This document shows, in pieces, positions 55,025 to 63,803 of a stretch of 64,000 bases of DNA. The DNA lies in contig JAWKTI010000001.1 of assembly GCA_041399155.1 (NCBI GenBank), positions 2,376,290 through 2,440,289 of the forward strand, given 5' to 3'. The notes below the pieces were generated by a model. That model was given only the letters and a program-made list of their open reading frames with translations, was not told where the DNA came from and did not search any database. A program made the position numbers and the translations under genes. Source of the DNA: Zavarzinella sp. Its GTDB lineage: Bacteria > Planctomycetota > Planctomycetia > Gemmatales > Gemmataceae. Each line of letters opens with the position of its first letter. Within the stretch, counting starts at the first letter, position 1.

Positions 55025-55133
55025 TATGCTAGCGTTGTAGCCTTTCGTGCCCGATCTCACTTCGGTATCAGGGGATTGACACAGGTAGCGTGATTTGTAT
55101 GCTAGCGTTGTAGCCTTTCGTGCCCGATCTCAC
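55025..55133. CRISPR. Two-repeat CRISPR array (36-bp repeats, 37-bp spacer)
   Basis: Identical 36-bp copies lie at 55025-55060 and 55098-55133 (begin TATGCTAGCGTTGTAG, end GCCCGATCTCAC), separated by a 37-bp spacer at 55061-55097. Weak partial matches (TGCCTGATAC at 54970, TGCCCGATTT at 55199), each 78 bases from the matching repeat core, may be decayed neighbouring repeats. The array lies about 240 bases before the cas3 start. Transcription direction is undecided; whether this or an array beyond the window's right edge is served by the cas genes is also open. Confidence 0.7.
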
Positions 55134-55369
55134 ACTTCATTGCCTGCTGCAAATGACCAGTGCGATTGCACGACCAGGAAGCACTTACGGAAACTCGCTG
55201 CCCGATTTTTTGAATTTGCCAAATATTTTGTCCGGAAAATCGAGTTTTGAACGTATTTTCCGGGGGTAAAAAATTTTCCTGGAAAAAATAACTACCGACA
55301 TTGCACCCCACCCCGCCTGTGGGAAGATGGGGGGAAGTTCTTGTGACGCAGACAGGTTCTGGTGACAAA

Positions 55370-58300
55370 ATGGAAAGACTTGAGTTTGCAACAACATTTG
55401 AATTGTTGACAGGAAATAAACCTTTTCCGTGGCAGGAGGCACTTTACGAACGCTTCAAAGCGGGTAGCGAGCAGTTACCGAAGTCATGCATTCTGCCCAC
55501 TGGGTTGGGGAAAACTTCGGTGATTGCAATATGGCTGATTGCGTTCGCAAACGGTGCCAAGGTGCCGCGCCGGCTGGTTTATGTAGTGAATCGACGCACC
55601 GTGGTTGATCAGACAACTGAGGAAGTGGAAAGCTACAAGAAAAAGACGGTAGCAGGAATACCAGATTTTGGCCTCAGCACCCTGCGTGGGCAGTTTGCCG
55701 ATAATCGTGAATGGTGTGCCGATCCTTCCCGTCCTGCGGTCATCTGTGGCACTGTCGATATGATTGGTTCTCGATTGCTGTTCAGTGGCTATGGCCTTGG
55801 TATGAAAGCCCGCCCACTGCACGCAGGCTTTTTGGGACAAGATGTCCTGCTGGTACACGATGAAGCCCACCTGGAGCCCGCCTTTCAAACTCTGATTATG
55901 CGAATTGAAGAAGAGCAGAAACGAGAAAATGCTGTCGAATTCGGCATTCCTAAATTTCAGGTAATGGAACTAACCGCGACCCCACGACAAACAGAAAATA
56001 CTTTCCCAACGCCAGAAGAAAAAATCGCAAACAGCAAACATCCTGAGGTATCTAAGCGATTGAATGCAGCAAAAAAGTTGAATATTTCACGTCAAGTCGA
56101 TGAAAAAAAATTGTTAGTTAAGGAGCTAACTGAATTGGCTTTGTCCTACAGCGAAACAACAAATGCCATCCTTGTCTTCACCAGAACCGTTGAAAATGTC
56201 ATGTTGATCGCAGAGGGGATCGCAAAACAACTGAAGTTAGCACCTGATGAAAAAGCCAAACGGATTGTCACGCTAACGGGCACAATGCGTGGGAAGGAAC
56301 GAGACGGACTGATCCAGCAGCCTGTCTTTCAACGTTTTCTGAATAAAAATGAATCGGGAACGGAGGCAGTGTGGCTGATTTGTACTTCTGCTGGTGAAGT
56401 GGGAGTAAATATTTCCGCAGACCACCTAATCAGTGATCTTTCTACGTTTGATAGTATGGCCCAGAGATTTGGACGAGTCAATCGATTTGGCAGAACCAGT
56501 AGTGAAATTACTGTTGTTATGCCGGACAAATTTGAAAAAAATAGTTACGATGAGGCAAGAGAAAAGACAGCCGGTCTCCTTGCTAAATTAGCGGGCGATG
56601 CAAGCCCAGCAGCACTGGGTTTGCTTGATTTGGAAGAATGTAAGGCGGCTTTTGCACCTGCACCCACCATCTTAACTGCATCAGACATCCTTTTCGATTC
56701 CTGGTCACTTACAACAATAAAAGGTAAACTCCCCGGCAGGCCAGATGTAGAACCCTACCTGCATGGCTTGGTTGACAATGATTACGACACGGAATTCGCT
56801 TGGCGCACAGAAGTTGCACTTCTGACAAGTAAAGCTTCAGATGAACTAATCGAGGAAATACTCACGGATCATCCCCTCAGGCCGCATGAAAAACTGCGGA
56901 TCCCAACTTATGGTAAGGTGAAAGCGACAGATCATCTTGAAAAAATCCGCGAACGTAGTCCAGATCTTCCTGTATGGGTGATTGAACCTAATGGCGAAGT
57001 GAAAGTTTTTTCAACAATGACTTTGTTGCTTGAAAAGCGTGGCAAAGATTACCTTCAATCATTTACTTCAAGGACGATTATTTTACCACCAGCGGCAGGG
57101 GGACTTACTTCAGAAGGGATGCTGAATGGCGAAGTGAAGGTGTCAGCAGAACTTATATACGATGTAGCCGATCTACCACCAGAAAAGGTTGAGGTATTAC
57201 CTCGATTGCATCTCAGACCGAATGAAAATGGAGATAAGATTGATCAAATCGCACCAGTACGAAACTGGACAGATGAAAACACGATGCAATTGCGTCGTAA
57301 ATCTGTGCTCGTAGATGGTGAATCGTATTTCATTCTAGATCGATATCAGTTCAAAGAGTCTGAAAGTGATGAGGTACCGCTTTCTGAATATCTTGTGGTG
57401 AAGAAGATCACTGACAAAAAAGAAAAGCCAGCACAAGTATGGCCAGGCTTAGATGTACACAATCAGCAGGTGGGCAATGTTGCAAAAGAAATCGCAGAAA
57501 AACTGCATTTAAGCAACGACTTCATTACTGCTGTAGAACTTGCAGGTAGTTGGCATGATCTTGGTAAAGCACGGAGTGTTTGGCAACGTGGGGCAGGCAA
57601 TTCTGGTGTTTACCAAAATGTGGCAAAGACATTGCATGGACGTGCACCAGAAAAGCTAAACAGTTACCGACATGAACTTGGCTCAATGGTCGATGTACAG
57701 ACACGCACAGATCTTGCGGAGGAATTTGACCGATTGAACCAAGAACAGCAAGATCTTGTCTTACACTTGATTGCCACACACCATGGACGTGGTAGACCGC
57801 ATTTTCCAGTAAACGAATCTCGAGTTCCGGAAAGCGATGTAACAGATACACAGACTATTGTTACAGAATTGCCTGCACGGTTTGCACGCCTGCAAAGAAA
57901 GTATGGCAGGTGGGGACTTGCTTTTCTGGAATCGATTTTACGTGCTGCCGATGTGAAAGTGTCCCGCGAGTTAGAAAAAACCTTATTGCCAGATGAAGAT
58001 AATTGGGTTCAGGCAACTTCAGAAAGCCAATCAGAAAAAAGAAGGATTCAGAAGCCACAGTTCCCATCACCAACAATTACTGTTACCGTAGATCCAACGA
58101 ACCCGGGTCAGGTCTTTGCATGCTGCGGGCTACTGGAACTCGCAGATCGGATTTGGCCAGGTGCAGAAGGTTGGTTTAGCAAAGATGCCACACAATTTCA
58201 TTTGAAATTGTCAGAATCAATTACGATTCTTGATTTAGTGGACAAACTAGTATGTAATCCTGCAGTTGCTGTAGAGACATTAGACAATGGTCTGGTTGCA

Positions 58301-58885
58301 AAGCCAATCATCGCACCACTTCAAATTAAATTAACTAGCGAAAAATTGCTTTGTCTAGATGGTTGGACCAGAGTTAGTTTGATCAAAGGAAATGCAGAAC
58401 TCATTGGTAATACGCCATGGAACTTTTGGTCTGGAAACCAAAAGTCTGCTGGTCTCTGGTCTGCACTTCGACATGAATTAATGAATCAAATTACAGAGCT
58501 TACAACCAGTAATCAAGCGAACCTATTGTCAATGCGATTGTTTCAAAAAGGTAGATTTGGATTTGATCCCGGGCCAGCTTGGAACGCACTTGACGTAGGT
58601 TTTTCACCAAACGAACAGGGTATGCAGGTTCAATCTTCACCTGCGGTTGAATTATTAGCTGCAGTCGGTCTTCAACGACATCGACCTCAGCTTAATGAGA
58701 CAAAAGATGGTTTTGATTACTTTAGTTGGCACATTCCACTTTCTGCAGTTACATCACCTGCCGCATTTGCAGGCGCAATCAACAATGCAGAATCTCGAGG
58801 GTATCGTGCTTCAGTGGTGAGTCGTGGCGAGTATGCCGCGCTCAGTTTTTCATTCCAACTTATTTCAGGAGAGTTTAATGAGTGA
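55370..58885 (+). CDS. cas3: Type I-G (I-U) Cas3 helicase-nuclease fused to Csb3
   Basis: 1171 residues from ATG 55370 (MERLEFATTFELL...). The frame is open to a TTG at 55301, but this is less likely since it adds unconserved residues. Helicase motifs come first: PTGLGKTS at 43-50, DEAH at 164-167, ELTATPRQ, and the QRFGRVNRFGR motif VI. The HD nuclease is C-terminal to the helicase (WHDLGKARSVW, H729-D730; HHGRGRPHFP), the reverse order known for I-U Cas3. From about residue 897 a further ~275 residues match Csb3/GSU0052-type proteins (VDPTNPGQVFACCGLLELADRIWPG... DPGPAWNALDVGFSPNEQ), normally a separate gene. It would recruit, unwind and degrade target DNA. It overlaps csb1 by eight bases. 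Confidence 0.9.
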   Translation: MERLEFATTFELLTGNKPFPWQEALYERFKAGSEQLPKSCILPTGLGKTSVIAIWLIAFANGAKVPRRLVYVVNRRTVVDQTTEEVESYKKKTVAGIPDFGLSTLRGQFADNREWCADPSRPAVICGTVDMIGSRLLFSGYGLGMKARPLHAGFLGQDVLLVHDEAHLEPAFQTLIMRIEEEQKRENAVEFGIPKFQVMELTATPRQTENTFPTPEEKIANSKHPEVSKRLNAAKKLNISRQVDEKKLLVKELTELALSYSETTNAILVFTRTVENVMLIAEGIAKQLKLAPDEKAKRIVTLTGTMRGKERDGLIQQPVFQRFLNKNESGTEAVWLICTSAGEVGVNISADHLISDLSTFDSMAQRFGRVNRFGRTSSEITVVMPDKFEKNSYDEAREKTAGLLAKLAGDASPAALGLLDLEECKAAFAPAPTILTASDILFDSWSLTTIKGKLPGRPDVEPYLHGLVDNDYDTEFAWRTEVALLTSKASDELIEEILTDHPLRPHEKLRIPTYGKVKATDHLEKIRERSPDLPVWVIEPNGEVKVFSTMTLLLEKRGKDYLQSFTSRTIILPPAAGGLTSEGMLNGEVKVSAELIYDVADLPPEKVEVLPRLHLRPNENGDKIDQIAPVRNWTDENTMQLRRKSVLVDGESYFILDRYQFKESESDEVPLSEYLVVKKITDKKEKPAQVWPGLDVHNQQVGNVAKEIAEKLHLSNDFITAVELAGSWHDLGKARSVWQRGAGNSGVYQNVAKTLHGRAPEKLNSYRHELGSMVDVQTRTDLAEEFDRLNQEQQDLVLHLIATHHGRGRPHFPVNESRVPESDVTDTQTIVTELPARFARLQRKYGRWGLAFLESILRAADVKVSRELEKTLLPDEDNWVQATSESQSEKRRIQKPQFPSPTITVTVDPTNPGQVFACCGLLELADRIWPGAEGWFSKDATQFHLKLSESITILDLVDKLVCNPAVAVETLDNGLVAKPIIAPLQIKLTSEKLLCLDGWTRVSLIKGNAELIGNTPWNFWSGNQKSAGLWSALRHELMNQITELTTSNQANLLSMRLFQKGRFGFDPGPAWNALDVGFSPNEQGMQVQSSPAVELLAAVGLQRHRPQLNETKDGFDYFSWHIPLSAVTSPAAFAGAINNAESRGYRASVVSRGEYAALSFSFQLISGEFNE

Positions 58886-59987
58886 CATTAATCAATTTGA
58901 CAAGTGGTTCGAAGACAATGGCCCTGCTGCGATTATTGTTCGAGAGCACCTAATCCCAGTTGAGGGTGCAGATGGGGTATTCTTCCCTGCGACGTTTGCA
59001 GCACAGCAGGGTGCTGACAGAGATAAGACCAAATTCCAGGGAGGATACAATCTGGATGTATTTCCTGATGGTAGCAATGTTGTTCTTGTAGATAGCGTAG
59101 GATCGCAGGCGAATCGTATTGAACCGATCTTTGCCAAGGATGGTTATACAGATCTGGTTCCTCAAATCGTCGTCACTTTCGCTAACAAGGGCATCAGATT
59201 AAATTTGCTCCATGCAAATCACCGTGCAGCAGATGCAATCATTCGCTGTTCAGGATTTGAGAATGAAATCAAGGAAGCTTTTCAGGAAGCAGGCAAGGGA
59301 AATGTAGAAAAGCTAGCTCGAATAGCCCCTACATCATTAGTGTTTGGCGTTTGGGATTCGCGTGGTGAAACACAAGCGAAATTTCCGCGCATTTTTTCTT
59401 CTACTATCAGGGCGTTTAATGTGCTTCCGCATACACGTTCTGCTAACTTTCTTGTACAAATGACAGTAGACTTGGCAAAGTTAGACATCGTGCCAAATGC
59501 AGGTTCGGAAGAAGGTTTTCAAAATGCTCTTGCCTCTAACGTACCTGGTGGCGTGCAGCTCTCCCATAATGGCTCTATCCGCCGCGATATTTCTATTAAT
59601 CTTGCTGCAATCCGTCGCTTGACGATACTTACTCCAGAAGGCAAAATTGAAGCTGAACGTACAAAGCTTCTTCGGCGATACATTTTATCGCTTGCACTTG
59701 TTTCACTAACTGCACCAGTTGACCCATTTCTACGCGTAGGTTGCAATCTTGTACCTGATCTAGATAGACCTCGAGAATTCAAAATTGTTGGGATTGATGG
59801 CACAAGAAATGACTTTAAATTTTCACATGATGCTGCATTAGCATATTCTCGCTCAGCAGTAGAAAATTTTGGTGTAAAGAAGACTGGTTTAGAACAAGAG
59901 TTCAGCACTACTTTAGCAGATAAAGCAAGTGAAGTAAAACCAGAGAAATTAAAAAAGAAAAAGTACTTTCTGTCGATATCGAGATGA
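58878..59987 (+). CDS. csb1: Type I-G Cas7-like backbone protein Csb1
   Basis: 369 residues from ATG 58878, chosen because AGGAGAG precedes it; it overlaps the cas3-csb3 end by eight bases. It matches GSU0053/Csb1: INLAAIRRLTILTPEGKIEAERTKLLRRYILSLALV, FPRIFSSTIRAFNV, and GGVQLSHNGSIRRDISINL. Csb1 proteins form the crRNA-binding filament of the effector complex. The last residues (KLKKKKYFLSISR) lie in an A-rich tract containing in-frame A AAA AAG (59951-59957). A -1 shift there would add 64 residues reading KVLSVDIEMKSFKVASHD, giving 424 residues, so the annotated C-terminus may be wrong. Confidence 0.88.
   Translation: MSDINQFDKWFEDNGPAAIIVREHLIPVEGADGVFFPATFAAQQGADRDKTKFQGGYNLDVFPDGSNVVLVDSVGSQANRIEPIFAKDGYTDLVPQIVVTFANKGIRLNLLHANHRAADAIIRCSGFENEIKEAFQEAGKGNVEKLARIAPTSLVFGVWDSRGETQAKFPRIFSSTIRAFNVLPHTRSANFLVQMTVDLAKLDIVPNAGSEEGFQNALASNVPGGVQLSHNGSIRRDISINLAAIRRLTILTPEGKIEAERTKLLRRYILSLALVSLTAPVDPFLRVGCNLVPDLDRPREFKIVGIDGTRNDFKFSHDAALAYSRSAVENFGVKKTGLEQEFSTTLADKASEVKPEKLKKKKYFLSISR
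59951..59957 (+). promoter_or_regulatory. A AAA AAG slippery heptamer in csb1
   Basis: In the csb1 frame the bases read TTA AAA AAG AAA AAG, so the classic -1 ribosomal slip site (as in dnaX) is in phase. Shifting leads into the open -1 frame to 60151. The same tract is equally a place for a one-base sequencing undercall. Confidence 0.4.
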
Positions 59988-60151
59988 AATCATTCAAAGT
60001 TGCTAGTCATGATACTGCAATTAGTGTAAATGATGAAACTTCTTTTAAGAAAGGTCGTTTAGATTCAACTTTTGAAGAACTTGTTGTTGTTGGAACGGAA
60101 TTAGATATTGAAATCATAAATCACCTTGCAAAGTTAGTTAAGGGTAAATAA
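59984..60151 (+). CDS. Small ORF between csb1 and csb2 (55 aa), or the real C-terminus of Csb1
   Basis: ATG 59984 overlaps the csb1 stop as ATGA; the ORF ends 12 bases before the csb2 start. The product (MKSFKVASHDTAISVNDETS... FEELVVVGTELDIEIINHLAKL) is short and mixed in charge. Its frame is continuous upstream through sequence that also looks coding (KVLSVDIEM), making it more likely the tail of Csb1 read in the -1 frame than an independent protein. If independent, translational coupling would make it a stoichiometric partner of Csb1. Confidence 0.4.
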   Translation: MKSFKVASHDTAISVNDETSFKKGRLDSTFEELVVVGTELDIEIINHLAKLVKGK

Positions 60152-60163
60152 CGGAGGAATCTA

Positions 60164-61732
60164 ATGGAGCAATTCGTTTGTTTCACTATCCGATTCCTTG
60201 ACCCAGCACCAAGGTATCACGGTAGTCGAGATGAAGGTGAGCCTGAATGGCCACCATCACCTCTACGCCTTTATCAAGCAATGGTTGATGCAGCAGCAAC
60301 CAGATGGAAAGGCACTGATAGTATGTCGTATTCTCAAGATTTCATGTTTCTATTTGAGAATATTGGTACTCCAATCATTATTTCACCAAATACACACACA
60401 GGATTAGGGTACAGGATAGCTGTGCCAAATAATGACTTGGATTCGCCTGCAAAGATATGGGCAAGAGGAAGAGACCCGATTAAGCCACAACGGCCGATTG
60501 ATTTAAAGACGATGAAGCAGGTTAGGCCGACGCATTTGCTTGGGGATACGCTTTATTATCTTTATCCCCTGCCGAGTGGGGAGTGTCCGCATCTGGATGT
60601 GCTGAAGGCTGCCGCTCGAAGCATCACCCACCTGGGGTGGGGCATTGATATGGTGGCGGCGGATGCCTCCATCATTAATGAAGAGGAGGCAGCTAAGCTG
60701 CCTGGGCATCGCTGGCGTGTAGTACCATCAGGTGGTGTGCCGTTACGGGTACCAAAGCCGGGTACATTGAACGATCTTGTTCGTAAACACAAAGAATTTC
60801 TTGGTCGCGTATCTGAAGATGGGTTTAAACCGGTCGCCCCATTGAGGTGCTTCGACGTGAAGAATTATTATTCCCCCACTGTGAAATTGCCTGCCCCAAA
60901 ACGGTCAATGGCAGCGTTTGAAATCCATCGTACGATAGACGATCAGGAAGAGAATATTGGTAAAAGCAGGTTTCGGGCGTATCACCATGCCAGACGCTTA
61001 GCCACTGTTGCCGGGATGGTGCGGCATGCGTGTGGTAATGCAGTAAAAAACCAGTTGTCTGAAGAGATCATCAAGACCAGAATCCTTGGTCATGGCGATG
61101 AGAAGAATGGTCAATCGACCTCTGATGATCGTTACATGTTTTTGCCGTTGCCCAGCGTTCAACCCGTTGTGGGAATTGGTGCCATCCGTCGAGTTCTGAT
61201 TGTTGGTACACCTGGAATGGAGATTGCATCGCTTCGCCGTCAGTTGAATGGACAGGAACTCATTGATGAAAAGTCCGGGCAGGCGGTGGCGATGCTTTCT
61301 GGTGTGGGTGCTACCGACAACGTTTTTCAGAGTTACCTGAATGAAGCCCAGACCTGGGCAACTGTTACTCCGGTGATCCTGCCTGGCTTTGATGACCCGG
61401 ACCGCTTGCGAAATAAGTTGAAGAAATGCAATACAGCGGAAGAGCAAAAGAGGATCCTGACGAAACTCAATGAACGGATTATTTCGCTGATCTGGAAGGC
61501 ATTTGAACAGGCAGGTTGGCAACCCGATGCTTTGCAGGGTGCGGTTGTTGAGTATCGCCGCGTGGGGTGGTTTAAAGGATTGGAACTGGCAGACCACTAT
61601 GAGAAATTGCCTCCGGTGAATTACCCACGTTATCACGTAAAAGTGAAGTTTGCCCGGCCAGTACAAGGCCCGATTGCGATCGGTGCTGGTCGATATCGTG
61701 GTTTTGGTTTATTTGCTAGGTACGAAGAATAG
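60164..61732 (+). CDS. csb2: Type I-G Csb2 (Cas5-Cas6-like fusion)
   Basis: 522 residues after a strong GGAGG site. The N-terminus (FVCFTIRFLDPAPRYHG... EWPPSPLRLYQAMVDAA) matches GSU0054/Csb2 and is Cas5-like; the C-terminal part ends in a glycine-rich RAMP loop GAGRYRGFGLF, Cas6-like. In this subtype Csb2 is thought to cap the crRNA 5' end and/or process pre-crRNA. Base composition shifts from AT-rich to more GC-rich around 60480, inside this gene. Confidence 0.9.
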   Translation: MEQFVCFTIRFLDPAPRYHGSRDEGEPEWPPSPLRLYQAMVDAAATRWKGTDSMSYSQDFMFLFENIGTPIIISPNTHTGLGYRIAVPNNDLDSPAKIWARGRDPIKPQRPIDLKTMKQVRPTHLLGDTLYYLYPLPSGECPHLDVLKAAARSITHLGWGIDMVAADASIINEEEAAKLPGHRWRVVPSGGVPLRVPKPGTLNDLVRKHKEFLGRVSEDGFKPVAPLRCFDVKNYYSPTVKLPAPKRSMAAFEIHRTIDDQEENIGKSRFRAYHHARRLATVAGMVRHACGNAVKNQLSEEIIKTRILGHGDEKNGQSTSDDRYMFLPLPSVQPVVGIGAIRRVLIVGTPGMEIASLRRQLNGQELIDEKSGQAVAMLSGVGATDNVFQSYLNEAQTWATVTPVILPGFDDPDRLRNKLKKCNTAEEQKRILTKLNERIISLIWKAFEQAGWQPDALQGAVVEYRRVGWFKGLELADHYEKLPPVNYPRYHVKVKFARPVQGPIAIGAGRYRGFGLFARYEE

Positions 61733-61770
61733 ACCAAAATCTAAAGCCCCCCATACCCACTGGAGTTGAC

Positions 61771-63501
61771 ATGTCTGACGCTCACGAGACGGAACTTTCC
61801 CCTGCCGTGCCCGATTTGATTCCCGCACGGATGCTCAACGAATTTACTTACTGCCCGCGCCTGGCGTGGCTGGAATATGTCCAGGGGGAGTGGGAAGAAA
61901 GCCCCGATACTATTGATGGCGATTTTGTGCATCGCAATGCGGATCGCGCGGATCGGCGGTCGTTTACTCCGCCCGATGCACCCTCAACATCTGTAGCCAA
62001 AGACCGTGCGGAAGAAAGCGACCCTTTTCACGCACGTTCGATTCGCCTGGAGAATCCGGAACTGGGCATCCTGGCCGTGGTGGATGTTCTGGAAGTGGAT
62101 GGCGATGTGGCGACGCCCATCGATTACAAACGTGGGGAGGCACCCGACCTGCCCACCGGTGCGTGGGATCCGGAACGGGTGCAGTTGTGTGCCCAGGGTT
62201 TGCTGCTGCGGGCCGCTGGCTATACCTGCACGCACGGGTTCATCTGGTTTTCAGCGTCGCGTCGGCGGGTGCAGATTGATTTCACGGAAGAGTTGGTTTC
62301 GCTGACCCAATCGCAGATTTCGCAATTTCGGGAGGCACTGAGGACGAACCGCATGCCGTTGCCGTTGGTGGATAGTCCGAAGTGTCCGCGGTGTTCGCTG
62401 GTGGGGATCTGTCTGCCGGATGAAACCCACCTGCTGGCGGCTTTGCCTGCGGAAAACTTTACGGTGGAAGTGCCGGAAGTTCGTCCGCTGCGTCAGTTAT
62501 ATGCACCCAACGACAATGCGAAGCCGGTGCACATTTTTGAACAGGGTGTGAAGGTAGGCAAAACGGCAGACCGCATCAAAGTGGAGAATGACGGCAAGAA
62601 ACTGGCGGAAATTCCGATCAACGATATCGACCAGTTGTGCGTGTTCGGCAATGTGCAGATCAGCACGCAGGCGTTAACAGAATTGATCGATCGGCAGATT
62701 CCGGTGTGTTATTTTTCGTATGGCGGGTGGTTTCGAGGGTTGAGTGGTGGTTTGCCGCACAAAAATATCGATTTGCGGATTCGCCAGCACGCGGTTGCGG
62801 CCGATTCGCGGCAATCACTGGATATTGCCCGCACGATGATTGCTGGAAAGATTGCGAATTGTCGCACAATTCTGCGTCGGAATCAGGATGAGAAGGATCA
62901 GAAAATTCTGGATAGTCTGGCGAATATTATTCGGCTGGTGGAGCGTGTGGGCGATATTAATGAGTTGCTGGGGATGGAAGGACTGGCCGCACGCGAATAT
63001 TTTGCCCAGTGGGGTGGGTTGTTGAAGTTCGATTTTGATTTTACGCACCGCAATCGTCGGCCACCGCGGGATCCGGTGAATGCGACGCTTTCGTTTGTCT
63101 ACGCGATGCTGACAAAAGAGCTGTATGTGGCCACCACCGCAGTGGGTTTGGAGCCGATGTTGGGTTTTCTGCATCAGCCACGTTATGGCAGACCATCGCT
63201 GGCGTTGGATCTGGCGGAAGAATTTCGACCGATTCTGGCCGACTCTATAACCATGACGTTATTTAACACGGAAGAGTTGCAGGGTTCCCACTTTCTTCAG
63301 CGTGGGGAGGCATGCACGCTGACAGCGGCTGGCAAGCGAGTGGTTTCTGCGGCGTGGGAGCGTCGGCTGGGGACGGAAGTGACGCACCCGATGTTTGGGT
63401 ATAAGGCGAGCTATCGGCGGATTCTGGCAATTCAGGCCCGACTGCTGGCAAGGGTGCTTTTGGGCGAGATTCCGGTGTATCATCCCTTTCGAACGCGGTA
63501 G
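61771..63501 (+). CDS. cas4-cas1: Cas4-Cas1 fusion (adaptation nuclease/integrase)
   Basis: 576 residues; GGAG precedes ATG 61771. Residues ~10-215 are Cas4: ARMLNEFTYCPRLAWLEYVQG, VVDVLEVDGDVATPIDYKRG (PD-DxK nuclease core) and the cysteines CPRCSLVGIC, which with YCPRL should hold a 4Fe-4S cluster. Residues ~225-576 are Cas1: HIFEQGVKVGKTAD, RQIPVCYFSYGGWF, EGLAAREYFAQW (metal Glu), FLHQPRYGRPSLALDLAEEFRP (metal His and Glu). Together they trim, PAM-select and integrate new spacers. Such fusions are typical of this subtype (for example in Geobacter). Confidence 0.93.
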   Translation: MSDAHETELSPAVPDLIPARMLNEFTYCPRLAWLEYVQGEWEESPDTIDGDFVHRNADRADRRSFTPPDAPSTSVAKDRAEESDPFHARSIRLENPELGILAVVDVLEVDGDVATPIDYKRGEAPDLPTGAWDPERVQLCAQGLLLRAAGYTCTHGFIWFSASRRRVQIDFTEELVSLTQSQISQFREALRTNRMPLPLVDSPKCPRCSLVGICLPDETHLLAALPAENFTVEVPEVRPLRQLYAPNDNAKPVHIFEQGVKVGKTADRIKVENDGKKLAEIPINDIDQLCVFGNVQISTQALTELIDRQIPVCYFSYGGWFRGLSGGLPHKNIDLRIRQHAVAADSRQSLDIARTMIAGKIANCRTILRRNQDEKDQKILDSLANIIRLVERVGDINELLGMEGLAAREYFAQWGGLLKFDFDFTHRNRRPPRDPVNATLSFVYAMLTKELYVATTAVGLEPMLGFLHQPRYGRPSLALDLAEEFRPILADSITMTLFNTEELQGSHFLQRGEACTLTAAGKRVVSAAWERRLGTEVTHPMFGYKASYRRILAIQARLLARVLLGEIPVYHPFRTR

Positions 63502-63506
63502 AAGCC

Positions 63507-63803
63507 ATGCGAAATGTGTATTTGATCTGTTACGATATTTCCCACGATAAGCGGCGGACGAAGGTCTTCAATTGTTTGAAGGGATTTGGTTTCGCGGTGC
63601 AGTTTTCTGTGTTTCATTGTGCGTTGACTGACAGCGAATTGTTGCGGCTGCGGACGGAGATATGGAATATTGTGAAGCTGGATGAGGACCGGATTTTGCT
63701 GGCGGATTTGGGTCCGGAAGATGGACGCGGGAAATCTTCATTAGAAAACTGGGGAGTGCCGCTGGAAGAGATTTCCGCCCCACAAAAACCGTATATAATT
63801 TGA
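63507..63803 (+). CDS. cas2: Cas2
   Basis: 98 residues, five bases after cas4-cas1. The ferredoxin-like fold begins MRNVYLICYDISHDKRRTKV, with the conserved Asp in YDIS, and ends in SAPQKPYII. It forms the Cas1-Cas2 integration complex scaffold. It is the last cas gene in the window. Confidence 0.93.
   Translation: MRNVYLICYDISHDKRRTKVFNCLKGFGFAVQFSVFHCALTDSELLRLRTEIWNIVKLDEDRILLADLGPEDGRGKSSLENWGVPLEEISAPQKPYII

Noticed and set aside
54950..55210. Extra degenerate CRISPR repeats on either side of the pair
   Set aside because: Only 8-9 matching bases each and spacing of 78 rather than 73; too weak to count as repeats.
55301..55369. Earlier TTG start for cas3
   Set aside because: It adds 23 residues of proline/glycine-rich sequence without a ribosome site; ATG 55370 begins the conserved-looking protein.
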